A stretch of 12,910 nt of DNA from Pseudomonadota bacterium (GTDB taxonomy: Bacteria > Pseudomonadota > Gammaproteobacteria > Burkholderiales > Thiobacillaceae), in assembly GCA_021821425.1 (NCBI GenBank), contig JAKACL010000058.1:1-12910 (forward strand). Direction: 5' to 3'. Each line of letters opens with the position of its first letter. The stretch's first letter is position 1. The notes below the pieces were generated by a model that was given only the letters and a program-made list of their open reading frames with translations, did no database searches and was not told the origin of the DNA. Of this stretch, positions 6,023 through 12,910 are shown in pieces. The translations under genes were made by a program, and so were the position numbers.

Positions 6023-7938
6023 GCGGCCTGCTGTTCCGATTCGTCCATTCCCAGCACCTGCCCCAGAAAGGCGTCAAACATCAGCACCGTCCACAGGATC
6101 ACCGAATAGTCGCGACGGCCGGACTGGTGCGCCTCGACCACGTCGCGCAGGAAAGTCTGGTTGAACATGCCGGTGGACACCAGCCGTTCGCCCAGCACGA
6201 CGCTACGGATGATGGCGGCGAGCGGGCCGCGGAACCATGCGGCAAGGGGCACCGAGAAGCCCATTTTCTTGCGGTACAGCACGTCGTTCGGCAGATAGGG
6301 TTCCATTGCTTTTTTCAGCAGGTACTTGCCTTCGCTGCCGCGCAGCTTGAAATCGACCGGCAGGCCGGACACCCAGCCCATCAGTTCGTGATCGAGCAGC
6401 GGCTCGCGCACTTCGAGCGCATGCGCCATGCTGGCGCGATCGACCTTGGTGAGGATGTCGCCGACCAGGTAGGTTTTCATGTCGAGGTACTGCACCAGCG
6501 ACAAGGGGTCGTCGGTGGGCGCGACGGCGGCGTGCCGACGCAGCACTTCCACTGCCTGGTAGCCCTGCAGTTCGCGCTTGAACGCCGGCGAAAACAGCAG
6601 CTGACGTTGCGCGTCGGACAACAGCGAGACGCCATGGAAATAACCCTCGACGGTGTCGCGCGCCAGCGCCTCGAACGTGGTCTTGGCGCGAAACACTTTC
6701 GGCGCCCAGTCGGCCTTGGGATAGAACTTGCCGAGCGCGCCGAACAGCGGCCGCCGCAGCGCCAGGGGCATCACCGCGCGCATCCGCTCCTCGTAGCGGA
6801 ACCAGCGGTAGCGACGGTAGCCGGCAAAGTGCTCGTCGCCGCCGTCGCCGGAGAGCGCGACTTTGACATGCTTGCGCGCCAGTTCGCAGACGCGATAGGT
6901 CGGCAGTGCAGACGAATCGGCATAGGGCTCGTCGTACACCTGGGCGAGCTGGCCGACCAGGCTGAAGTCGTTGGCGGCGACGGTCTCCACGTGATGATCG
7001 GTCTTGTAGCGGTCGGCCACCTGCTGGGCGAACTGGATTTCGTTGAAGGCGGGATCGTCGAAACCGATCGAGCAGGTATTGACCGGCGTGGCCGACTGCG
7101 TGGCCATCATCGCCACCACCGCGCTGGAATCGACACCGCCGGAGAGAAAGGCGCCCAGCGGCACGTCGGCGATCATGCGCAGGCGCACCGATTCCTTCAT
7201 GCGCTCGACCAGCTCGTCCAGCGCGGATGCTTCGTCACTCACCTTGACCGGTGTGAACGGCATGTCCCAATACTGCTTCGGCAAGGCGCGTGCCGTGCCG
7301 CGCTTGAGCGTGAGGGTAAAGCCCGGCGGCAGCTTGCAGGCATTCCTGAAAATGGTGCGCGGCTCGGGCACGTAGCCGTAGGCGAAGTATTCCTCGACCG
7401 CGAGCGGATCGATCTCGCGCGTCATGCAGGGATGCACCATCAGCGATTTCAGTTCGGAGCCGAAAATGAACTCGCCGGTGTCGAGAAAAGCGTAGTACAG
7501 CGGCTTGACGCCGAAGCGGTCGCGCGCGACGAACAGGGTGCCCTGCGCGCGGTCCCACAATGCGAACGCAAACATGCCGCGAAAGCGCTGCACGCAGGCC
7601 TCGCCCCAGGCCTCCCAGGCATGCACGATGACTTCGGTGTCGGAATGGGTGCGGAAAGTGTGGCCGAGCGCTTCGAGCTCGGGCACCAGTTCCTGGAAAT
7701 TGTAGATTTCGCCGTTGAACACGACGACGACCGAGCCGTCCTCGTTGAACAGCGGCTGCTGGCCGGTTGACAGGTCGATGATCGACAGGCGCCGGTGGCC
7801 GAGGCCCACGCCCGGCTCCAGATGCAGGCCGCCTTCGTCGGGGCCGCGATGGAACTGGGTCTCGTTCATGCGATGCAGCAGCTCGCGCGAGATTTCGTTG
7901 TCGCCGCGGGTGTCGAAAATGCCGGTGATGCCACACAT
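6019..7938 (-). CDS. AsnB-like glutamine amidotransferase, exosortase A system amidotransferase 1
   Basis: A 639-residue class II amidotransferase of asparagine-synthetase type. The N-terminal nucleophile is Cys2 (MCGITGIF), exposed after removal of Met1. The glutaminase pocket is marked by HRGPDEGG (30-37), HRRLSIIDLS (48-57) and NGEIYN (75-80). The synthetase domain has the ATP PP-loop SGGVDSS (266-272) and SGDGGDE (363-369). It should hydrolyse glutamine and use the ammonia to amidate an adenylated carboxylate. In exosortase A loci the substrate is thought to be a glycan component, such as a uronic acid, rather than aspartate, but this is inferred. All key residues are intact and the length is normal for the family. 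It follows the Stp2-like gene after 47 bases, the largest gap in the window, and has its own CAGGA ribosome-binding site. Confidence 0.95.
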   Translation of the reverse strand: MCGITGIFDTRGDNEISRELLHRMNETQFHRGPDEGGLHLEPGVGLGHRRLSIIDLSTGQQPLFNEDGSVVVVFNGEIYNFQELVPELEALGHTFRTHSDTEVIVHAWEAWGEACVQRFRGMFAFALWDRAQGTLFVARDRFGVKPLYYAFLDTGEFIFGSELKSLMVHPCMTREIDPLAVEEYFAYGYVPEPRTIFRNACKLPPGFTLTLKRGTARALPKQYWDMPFTPVKVSDEASALDELVERMKESVRLRMIADVPLGAFLSGGVDSSAVVAMMATQSATPVNTCSIGFDDPAFNEIQFAQQVADRYKTDHHVETVAANDFSLVGQLAQVYDEPYADSSALPTYRVCELARKHVKVALSGDGGDEHFAGYRRYRWFRYEERMRAVMPLALRRPLFGALGKFYPKADWAPKVFRAKTTFEALARDTVEGYFHGVSLLSDAQRQLLFSPAFKRELQGYQAVEVLRRHAAVAPTDDPLSLVQYLDMKTYLVGDILTKVDRASMAHALEVREPLLDHELMGWVSGLPVDFKLRGSEGKYLLKKAMEPYLPNDVLYRKKMGFSVPLAAWFRGPLAAIIRSVVLGERLVSTGMFNQTFLRDVVEAHQSGRRDYSVILWTVLMFDAFLGQVLGMDESEQQAA

Positions 7939-7985
7939 GGTGTTGTCCTGTTCCCTGTCGATTTATCGGGCGACCTGGCGGCGCT
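7939..7985 (-). other. 47-base intergenic gap, largest in the window
   Basis: This gap separates the Stp2-like gene from the amidotransferase gene. I see no stem followed by a T-run, no convincing -35/-10 pair and no sigma-54 GG-N10-GC element. The only palindrome is the tiny CGATAAATCG (four-base arms). It most likely just carries the ribosome-binding site of the amidotransferase gene, with transcription running through. Confidence 0.6.
7946..7950 (-). promoter_or_regulatory. Ribosome-binding site of the amidotransferase gene
   Basis: CAGGA on the minus strand lies seven bases before the ATG at 7938. It supports that start, which also places the catalytic cysteine at position 2. This gene is not coupled by overlap to its upstream neighbour, so it needs its own site. 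Confidence 0.65.
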
Positions 7986-9113
7986 TCAGCGCCAGCGCTC
8001 CAGCGTCAGGTCGTACACCGTGGCATAGGCCTCGGCCATGGCCGGGATGCTGAAGCGCTGCTCGGCCCACTGTCGCGCATTGGCGCCGTGCTCGGCGATG
8101 CGCGCCGGCGCATCCAGATAACCCAGCAAGGCCTGTGCCAAGCCGGCCACGTCGCCCGGCGTCACCAGCATGCCGTTGACGCCGTCCTCCACCAGCTCGA
8201 GGTTGCCGCCCACCGCGGTGGCAATCACCGGCAGGCCGCTGGCCAGCGCTTCCAGAATGGTATTGGAAATGCCCTCGTTTCTGGAGGGCAGCACGAACAC
8301 GTCGAGCGCCTGCATGATATCCGGGATGTCGTGGCGTTCGCCCGGCAGCCAGGCCAGGTGCGCCAGCCCCGCGCCCTGCAGCAGCGCCTGGCAGGTGTCG
8401 CGCGCGGGGCCGTCGCCGACGATGACCAGTCGGGCGCGCTCGGCCCGCTCGGGCTGCTGGCGGATGAGCTGGATGAAGGCGGCGGTGAGCGTGGGGTAGT
8501 CCTTGACCTCGACCATGCGCCCCACCGATCCGAACACGATGCTGTCGGGATGCGCAAAGTCGGGGCGCGGTCCGGTGCGCGGATGAAACTTGACGCTGTC
8601 GACGCCGTTGTAGATCTGGTGGAGCTTGCGCGGCGGCACATGGATCACCACGCGCAGCCAGGTCTCGAGGTCGCGGCTCACGCTGATGTAGTTCGACACG
8701 AACGGCCGCGCGGCGCGGCGCAGCAGATTGTATTTCCAGTTGCGACCGTAAAGGTCGAACACGTCGCGGCCGTGCTCGCCGTGGACGGTATCGCGGATGC
8801 CGGCGGCGGCGGCGACAAACTGCGCTTCAAGCGCGGCGAGATTGCGGGTGTGTACCAGATCGGGCTTGAGCCGGCGCAGCAGCTTCCACAGGCGCACCGC
8901 CCAGCCGAGGCCGTGTCCCGGCGCGCGGTGCAGCGCATGGAAATCGACCCGCTGCGCGGTGATGCGGTGACGGAAATCGCTGAAGTCCGTCAGCGCCACC
9001 ACGGTATGCCGGTAACGTTCCGGCGACAGGGTGTTGAACAGGTTGACCATGCCGTTTTCCATGCCGCCGGTATCGAAACGGTGCACGACATGCACGATGT
9101 GTGCAGCCGTCAC
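7986..9113 (-). CDS. Stp2-like GT4 sugar transferase, PEP-CTERM/exosortase A system
   Basis: A 375-residue GT-B glycosyltransferase. The opening AHIVHVVHRFDTGGMENGMV (4-23) is the signature start of the TIGR03088-type (Stp2) sugar transferases of exosortase A clusters. Other landmarks are LVHTRNLAALEAQF (86-99), YNGVDSVKFHP (168-178), FGSVGRMVEVKDYPTL (194-209) and the donor site RNEGISNTILEALASG (278-293) with E280 and E288 in E-x7-E spacing. It should add one sugar to the lipid-linked oligosaccharide. The start is a GTG at 9113 that overlaps the exosortase stop as GTGA (9110-9113), with a weak GGTGGA about six bases upstream. The first residues after it match the family, so a later start is unlikely. 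Confidence 0.93.
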   Translation of the reverse strand: MTAAHIVHVVHRFDTGGMENGMVNLFNTLSPERYRHTVVALTDFSDFRHRITAQRVDFHALHRAPGHGLGWAVRLWKLLRRLKPDLVHTRNLAALEAQFVAAAAGIRDTVHGEHGRDVFDLYGRNWKYNLLRRAARPFVSNYISVSRDLETWLRVVIHVPPRKLHQIYNGVDSVKFHPRTGPRPDFAHPDSIVFGSVGRMVEVKDYPTLTAAFIQLIRQQPERAERARLVIVGDGPARDTCQALLQGAGLAHLAWLPGERHDIPDIMQALDVFVLPSRNEGISNTILEALASGLPVIATAVGGNLELVEDGVNGMLVTPGDVAGLAQALLGYLDAPARIAEHGANARQWAEQRFSIPAMAEAYATVYDLTLERWR

Positions 9114-10648
9114 GGCCCATCCACCCGATCGAGCGCGCCCGCGATCGCGGGCTCCATGTCGGCCGCAAAGCGTGCCAGCGTGGCGGCTGCAGCCTCGAGT
9201 TCGGTTTCATCGTAGGGGGTGGCAATCAGCACCGAGAGGCCGTCGTCGCGCTTCAGTTGCACACGATCGACCGCGAGAATCAGCTTGGCCGCCTGGTCGT
9301 TGACGGTGGCGCGCGGACCGATCAGGTTCCACTGCCACACCAGCAGGCGCTGGCCGGTGCTGCCGCGCATTTTTGCCTGCCGCACCTGTCGCGTGTTGCC
9401 GCCGATTTCAACGGTGGCGATGCGCTCGCCAACGTTCGACCAGTCGGGGTCCTTCTGCCTGATCATGAAATTCTGCGAATTGACGAGCTCGGCGCCTTGC
9501 CGCTGGGTGGCATAGTAATTGAGTTCCAGCATCACCGCGCGGCCGGCCTGGCTGTAGGCCTGGCGCAGCTGGCGGTCGGCGCCGACCCAGTGCGGCACCC
9601 AGCCGGTGAAGGCATCGGCGGGTTGCCAGCCGCCCTGTGCCTCGACCTGCAGTTCGGGCATCGCCGGCAGCGGCCGCGCTGTGAGCCAGGCCGCATAGGC
9701 CGGCCACAGTCCGGCGACCGCCAGCACGCCGAGCGCCACCGGCAGCAGCGGCCGCGCGGGGCCCGCCCACGCTGTAGTCCGCGGAGTGGCGACGGGTTCG
9801 GGCTGGTCGTCCTCGCGCCAGAAGCTGCCGATCCAGAACAGCAGCAGCATGACCAGGCCGAAGAACGCCCAGCCGTAGATGTAATGGTCGACGCCGAGCG
9901 CGAGCTTCATGTCGGACAGGTGGGCGATCATCACGATCATGTAGGCGCGACCGCTGTTGGCGAAAATCGGCACGATGACGGCGGCGATCGAAAAAAGCAG
10001 GCGTCGTTTCCACGAGCGGTAGGTCAGGTAGGCGTACAACACGCCGAGGGTAACCGAGGCGATCAGGTAGCGCAGCCCGGAACAACCCTCGACCACCGAC
10101 CAATCGCCGCTGGGAATGCTGAAGAAGAGACCCTCGCGGTAGACCGGGATGCCGGTGGCCTGCAGCAGGGTCACGGTGAAATCGGCAGTCACCCGCATCA
10201 GGGGCTGGATCAGGAATTCGCCCACCGGCACTGCGAAGAACAGGAACATCAGCGGGAAAAATGCCGCCCAGACGAAGGTCCGGCCGAGCAGCGTCCATAC
10301 CGCCGCGATCAGCATAACGATGAACGCATATTGCGCGACCACGTTGACGCTGCCGGCATCGGCCAGCAGCCAGCCGGCGCCGCCCGCCGCCAGCAGGAGC
10401 AGGCCGGCCAGGTCGGGGCGCGGCGCGATGCGCGCGAGTTCATCGCGCTGGCGCCAGATCAGCCAGGCGCTGATGGGGAAGATCAGGTAGCCGTGGGTGA
10501 AGGTTTCCGAGCGTTCCCAGATTTCGACCATCGAGAAAAAAGTCGGCCAGAACAGACCGAACAGTGCCAGCAGCACTCCGGCCGTCAGCAGGCCCGGCAC
10601 GCGCCACGAGGGGTGGGATAGCGTCGGCGTATCGGACAGGGTGCTCAT
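9110..10648 (-). CDS. xrtA: Exosortase A with fused C-terminal EpsI domain
   Basis: A 512-residue integral membrane protein. Residues about 17-275 form the exosortase (EpsH-like) domain with roughly eight hydrophobic segments. The three catalytic residues are visible: Cys189 in VVEGCSGLRYL, Arg234 in FANSGRAYMI and His255 in GVDHYIYGW. Exosortase A recognises the C-terminal PEP-CTERM tail (Pro-Glu-Pro motif, membrane helix, basic end) of exported proteins and is a transpeptidase-like analogue of sortases. A further membrane helix (about 301-321) leads into a periplasmic-type domain (about 330-512, ending near IATPYDETELEAAAATLARF) of the EpsI/DUF3485 family. In other loci this domain can be a separate protein. 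The frame is open upstream to 11695, but the ATG at 10648 overlaps the Stp1-like stop as ATGA and fits the family start, so it is preferred. Confidence 0.95.
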   Translation of the reverse strand: MSTLSDTPTLSHPSWRVPGLLTAGVLLALFGLFWPTFFSMVEIWERSETFTHGYLIFPISAWLIWRQRDELARIAPRPDLAGLLLLAAGGAGWLLADAGSVNVVAQYAFIVMLIAAVWTLLGRTFVWAAFFPLMFLFFAVPVGEFLIQPLMRVTADFTVTLLQATGIPVYREGLFFSIPSGDWSVVEGCSGLRYLIASVTLGVLYAYLTYRSWKRRLLFSIAAVIVPIFANSGRAYMIVMIAHLSDMKLALGVDHYIYGWAFFGLVMLLLFWIGSFWREDDQPEPVATPRTTAWAGPARPLLPVALGVLAVAGLWPAYAAWLTARPLPAMPELQVEAQGGWQPADAFTGWVPHWVGADRQLRQAYSQAGRAVMLELNYYATQRQGAELVNSQNFMIRQKDPDWSNVGERIATVEIGGNTRQVRQAKMRGSTGQRLLVWQWNLIGPRATVNDQAAKLILAVDRVQLKRDDGLSVLIATPYDETELEAAAATLARFAADMEPAIAGALDRVDGP

Positions 10649-11868
10649 GCGGGACAGGTCTCCAGGACGGGGGGGGCGGCAGATGCCGCGTCGAACAGGG
10701 AATCGATCGCAGCGAGGTTGCGTGCCCAGTCGTAATTCGCCAGGATGCAGTCGCGGGCTGGCGCGGCGCTGGCGGGCGCCCGCAGGCAGCCCACCACCGC
10801 GCCGGCGAAATCGGCTTCGCCCTGCGCCAGCAGATAGTCGCGTCCCGCTTCGGCGCGGATGCCTTCGGCGGCTTGCGCGCTGGCGACGACCGGACGCGCC
10901 ATCGCCATCGCTTCGAGCACCTTGTTCTGCACCCCGCGCGCGATGCGCAGCGGTGCAACGGCACAGACGGCGTGTGCAATCCAGGGTCGCACGTCGGGCA
11001 CGCCGCCGGTGACGACGACGCCGGGCTGGCGCGCCAGCGCGCGCACCGCCTCGCCGGGGCGGCTGCCGACGATGGTGAACTGCGCCGCCGGCACCGCGTC
11101 GCGGATGGCCGGGAAAATGCGCTCGGCAAACCAGGTGACGGCGTCGACATTGGGCCAGTAGTCCATGGCACCGGTGAACACCACGCCGCGGACATCGTCC
11201 GCATAGGGGTTCGGATAATCGCGCGCCGGCGAAAAATACTCGGCGTCGACACCGTTTTCGAACGCGCCGATCTTGTGGCGGGCCTGCGGGACGCGCTGCT
11301 GCAACAGCGCAGCCTCGTCGTTCGACACCAGCAGGGTGGCATCGAGATCCTGCGCCATCCGGGCTTCCCACGCGGCCAGCTTGCGGCCTTCGCGCGCATA
11401 CACCCAGGACAGCGGCCAGCGCTGCGTCGGCGCGTACTGCGTCCATTTGTCGGAGTCGACGTCGACCATGTCGAGCACGCGGCGGTCGAGCGTGGCCGGC
11501 ATGAACTGCGCCATCGCCGAGGAAAACGCCAGTCCGCGCGTCACTGCGCCGGCGGCAGCCAGGCCCTCGGCCCAACGCGCGAGTTCGCGGTTGCGGTAGT
11601 ACGGTAGCGTCAGCGCCTCGCCGGTCACGAGGCCCACAAGACTCGCCAGCCGCGCGCGGCGCGGGTGCAGCGGCAGCAGCGTGATCGACTTGCACCAGGG
11701 TTTCAGCGCTTCGCGGAACTGCCAGTCGTCGGGATCGTCGACAAAGGCGCCCAGGTGAACGTCATAGCGCGCGGCGAGATGCCGCAGCAGATGGAACGAA
11801 CGGATCTTGTCGCCCTTGTTCGGCGGAAACGGGATACGGTGCGCGAGAAACAGCAGGCCTTCCTTCAC
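10645..11868 (-). CDS. Stp1-like sugar transferase, PEP-CTERM/exosortase A system
   Basis: A 407-residue GT-B glycosyltransferase. The N-terminal LAHRIPFPPNKGDKIRSFHL (8-27) is the diagnostic start of the TIGR03087-type (Stp1) family. Downstream are VLDMVDVDSDKW (131-142), FENGVDAEYFSP (203-214), FTGAMDYWPNVDAV (231-244) and the donor-site region RGVQNKVLEAMAMARPVV (311-328). In that last region the second glutamate (E319) is present but the first acidic residue of the usual E-x7-E is replaced, a deviation I believe is common in this family. The start is a GTG at 11868, only three bases after the FemAB-like TAA and in the same frame. Homologous sequence begins immediately after it and no ATG is nearby. 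It ends in an ATGA overlap with the exosortase gene. Confidence 0.93.
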   Translation of the reverse strand: MKEGLLFLAHRIPFPPNKGDKIRSFHLLRHLAARYDVHLGAFVDDPDDWQFREALKPWCKSITLLPLHPRRARLASLVGLVTGEALTLPYYRNRELARWAEGLAAAGAVTRGLAFSSAMAQFMPATLDRRVLDMVDVDSDKWTQYAPTQRWPLSWVYAREGRKLAAWEARMAQDLDATLLVSNDEAALLQQRVPQARHKIGAFENGVDAEYFSPARDYPNPYADDVRGVVFTGAMDYWPNVDAVTWFAERIFPAIRDAVPAAQFTIVGSRPGEAVRALARQPGVVVTGGVPDVRPWIAHAVCAVAPLRIARGVQNKVLEAMAMARPVVASAQAAEGIRAEAGRDYLLAQGEADFAGAVVGCLRAPASAAPARDCILANYDWARNLAAIDSLFDAASAAPPVLETCPA

Positions 11869-11871
11869 GCC

Positions 11872-12910
11872 TTACCCCAGGTTCTTCACGATATGGGGCC
11901 CGATGACGTTGGCGAGGGCCAGCGGCATTTTTTTCCAAGCCTGGATAAACAGGCGGTATTTGGGATTGAGCGGATTGATGTCGGGCACGTCGGCATCCGC
12001 CACCAGGAAATATTCGTAATACAGCGGCGTCGGCTCGAAGCCCCAGTTCTTCTTGAAATCGAACGAGCCAGTGCCGCGCTTGCTGCGGCCGAAGTCGAAT
12101 ATTTTAAGCCCGCGCTCGCAGGCGCGCCGCATCAGGTCCCAGTACATGAAGTCGTTGCCGGCCACCGCGCGCGCGGCATCGACGCCGCCGCCGTAATACG
12201 GCAGCACTTCGTCGCGAAAATAGAAGGACATCACGCTGGAAATCACCTTGCCGTCGAGCGTAATGGTCAGCACTTCGCAGTCGTCGCCGAATTCATCCTT
12301 CAGTAGGCGAAAGAACCTGCGCGAGAACACCGGGGTGCCGAGGCGGTGCACGCTGGCCGAATAGGCCGCGAAAAAACGCGTGGTGTCGGCATCGATCTCG
12401 CCGGTGAGGCCGGCCTTGATGCCCTTCCTGACCATCGCGCGCTGCTTGCGCGGAATGGCGTTCATGTTGGCCTCGATTTCGGGCTCGATGCTCTTCTTGA
12501 ATGTGACGTAGAGGTCCTTGGTCGGCCAGTGCGCATGTTGCGCGATCTGGTTGCGGTACTCGAGCGCGCCGACGCCCAGCTGGGTGGCGAGCGTCTGCGC
12601 TTCCGCATCGAGCGCGCGATACGCGGCGTCGTGGTCGGCCAGAATGCCGCCATAGGCACAGAACGGCAGCGAACCCAGGCTGTGGCCGAACAGGCGGCTT
12701 TTGATTTCGGCCAGCGGCAGCACGCCCACCACGTCGCCGCCGCGCTCGGCCAGCAGAAAATGCGTGCGGTGGCCGAACGCATCTTCGATCACCCGCTTCC
12801 AGCCGACGCGGTGAAAGAAGCTGGCGTCGGGGTGCGCATTCACGTAGGCATCCCAGCGCGCGCGATCCGCTGCATCAAGAAGGCGGACCGTGACTTCAGC
12901 CGCGACGGCA
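11872..12910 (-). CDS. FemAB-like acyltransferase, PEP-CTERM/exosortase A system-associated (5' partial)
   Basis: The visible part encodes 345 residues ending at the TAA at 11872-11874. The frame stays open past the GTG at 12843 to the window edge. The upstream 22 codons read AVAAEVTVRLLDAADRARWD followed by Ala-Tyr, which fits the family's N-terminus. The true start therefore lies just beyond 12910 and the GTG is internal. Landmarks include FFHRVGWKRVIEDAFGHR, SLPFCAYGGILADHDAAYRAL, PRKQRAMVRKGIKAGL and IFDFGRSKRGTGSFDFKKNW, which are typical of the FemAB/GNAT-fold PEP-CTERM-associated family (TIGR03019). FemAB enzymes add amino acids from aminoacyl-tRNA to peptidoglycan stems. Here the role may be aminoacylation or acylation of a glycan component, but no substrate is established. 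It is the first gene of the operon portion seen and sits three bases from the Stp1-like gene. Confidence 0.92.
   Translation of the reverse strand, partial: AVAAEVTVRLLDAADRARWDAYVNAHPDASFFHRVGWKRVIEDAFGHRTHFLLAERGGDVVGVLPLAEIKSRLFGHSLGSLPFCAYGGILADHDAAYRALDAEAQTLATQLGVGALEYRNQIAQHAHWPTKDLYVTFKKSIEPEIEANMNAIPRKQRAMVRKGIKAGLTGEIDADTTRFFAAYSASVHRLGTPVFSRRFFRLLKDEFGDDCEVLTITLDGKVISSVMSFYFRDEVLPYYGGGVDAARAVAGNDFMYWDLMRRACERGLKIFDFGRSKRGTGSFDFKKNWGFEPTPLYYEYFLVADADVPDINPLNPKYRLFIQAWKKMPLALANVIGPHIVKNLG

Noticed and set aside
6127..7770. Plus-strand open frame of 547 codons opposite the amidotransferase gene
   Set aside because: Rich in His, Gln, Ala and Gly with no domain pattern. The minus strand has intact Cys2, PP-loop and other catalytic motifs.
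7939..7985. Possible terminator or promoter in the largest gap
   Set aside because: No stable stem, no T-run and no recognisable promoter elements. A four-base palindrome is not enough.
9101..10621. Plus-strand open frame of 506 codons opposite exosortase A
   Set aside because: Low-complexity composition and complete overlap with a clear membrane enzyme; a GC-bias shadow.
10649..11695. N-terminal extension of exosortase A upstream of 10648
   Set aside because: The extension is out-of-frame Stp1-like coding, Arg/Pro/Ala-rich, and the ATG at 10648 overlaps the upstream stop in the same way as its neighbours.
1..12910. CRISPR array, tRNA/rRNA genes, insertion sequences or attachment sites
   Set aside because: Essentially every base lies within long coding regions; no spaced repeats, terminal inverted repeats, transposase motifs or RNA-gene patterns were seen.

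Overview
The window is a continuous block of a polysaccharide-biosynthesis locus of the exosortase A (XrtA / PEP-CTERM) type. All ten recognisable genes lie on the minus strand, so the locus is read from right (12910) to left (1). High GC content, heavy G/C use at third codon positions and the gene set point to a Gram-negative proteobacterium. The set comprises a FemAB-like protein, a Stp1-type glycosyltransferase, exosortase A fused to an EpsI domain, a Stp2-type glycosyltransferase, an AsnB-like amidotransferase and further GT4 enzymes. This best fits a betaproteobacterium of the Nitrosomonadales/Rhodocyclales kind (Thiobacillus-, Dechloromonas- or Azoarcus-like). The genus cannot be fixed from this sequence alone.

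Layout in transcription order. 12910-11872: FemAB-like acyltransferase, 5' end outside the window. 11868-10645: Stp1-like glycosyltransferase with a GTG start. 10648-9110: exosortase A with a C-terminal EpsI domain. 9113-7986: Stp2-like glycosyltransferase with a GTG start. 7938-6019: AsnB-like amidotransferase. 6022-4796: exosortase A-associated GT4 glycosyltransferase. About 4803-3553: a second GT4 glycosyltransferase with a TTG start. 3556-2168: PaaK/CapK-like adenylate-forming enzyme. 2149-935: alpha/alpha-toroid protein of unknown activity. 938-108: formyltransferase-fold enzyme. 111-1: first 37 codons of a membrane protein that looks like the exosortase A-associated O-antigen-ligase/polymerase-like protein.

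The genes are packed as one transcription unit. Six junctions are 4-base ATGA or GTGA overlaps and one is a slightly longer overlap. The only gaps are 3, 18 and 47 bases. No terminator, RNA gene, mobile element, CRISPR array or long intergenic region is visible. No protein with a PEP-CTERM sorting signal is encoded here, so the exosortase substrates must lie elsewhere.

How the genes may work together (inference): the glycosyltransferases build a lipid-linked repeat unit. The amidotransferase, adenylating enzyme, formyltransferase and FemAB-like protein decorate it with amide, acyl, formyl or aminoacyl groups. The toroid protein may act on the glycan, and the ligase-like membrane protein polymerises or transfers it. 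Exosortase A processes PEP-CTERM proteins that are exported with, or bound to, this polymer. The least characterised part is the left-hand cassette (adenylating enzyme, toroid protein, formyltransferase), which looks like a strain-variable decoration module attached to the conserved exosortase A core.
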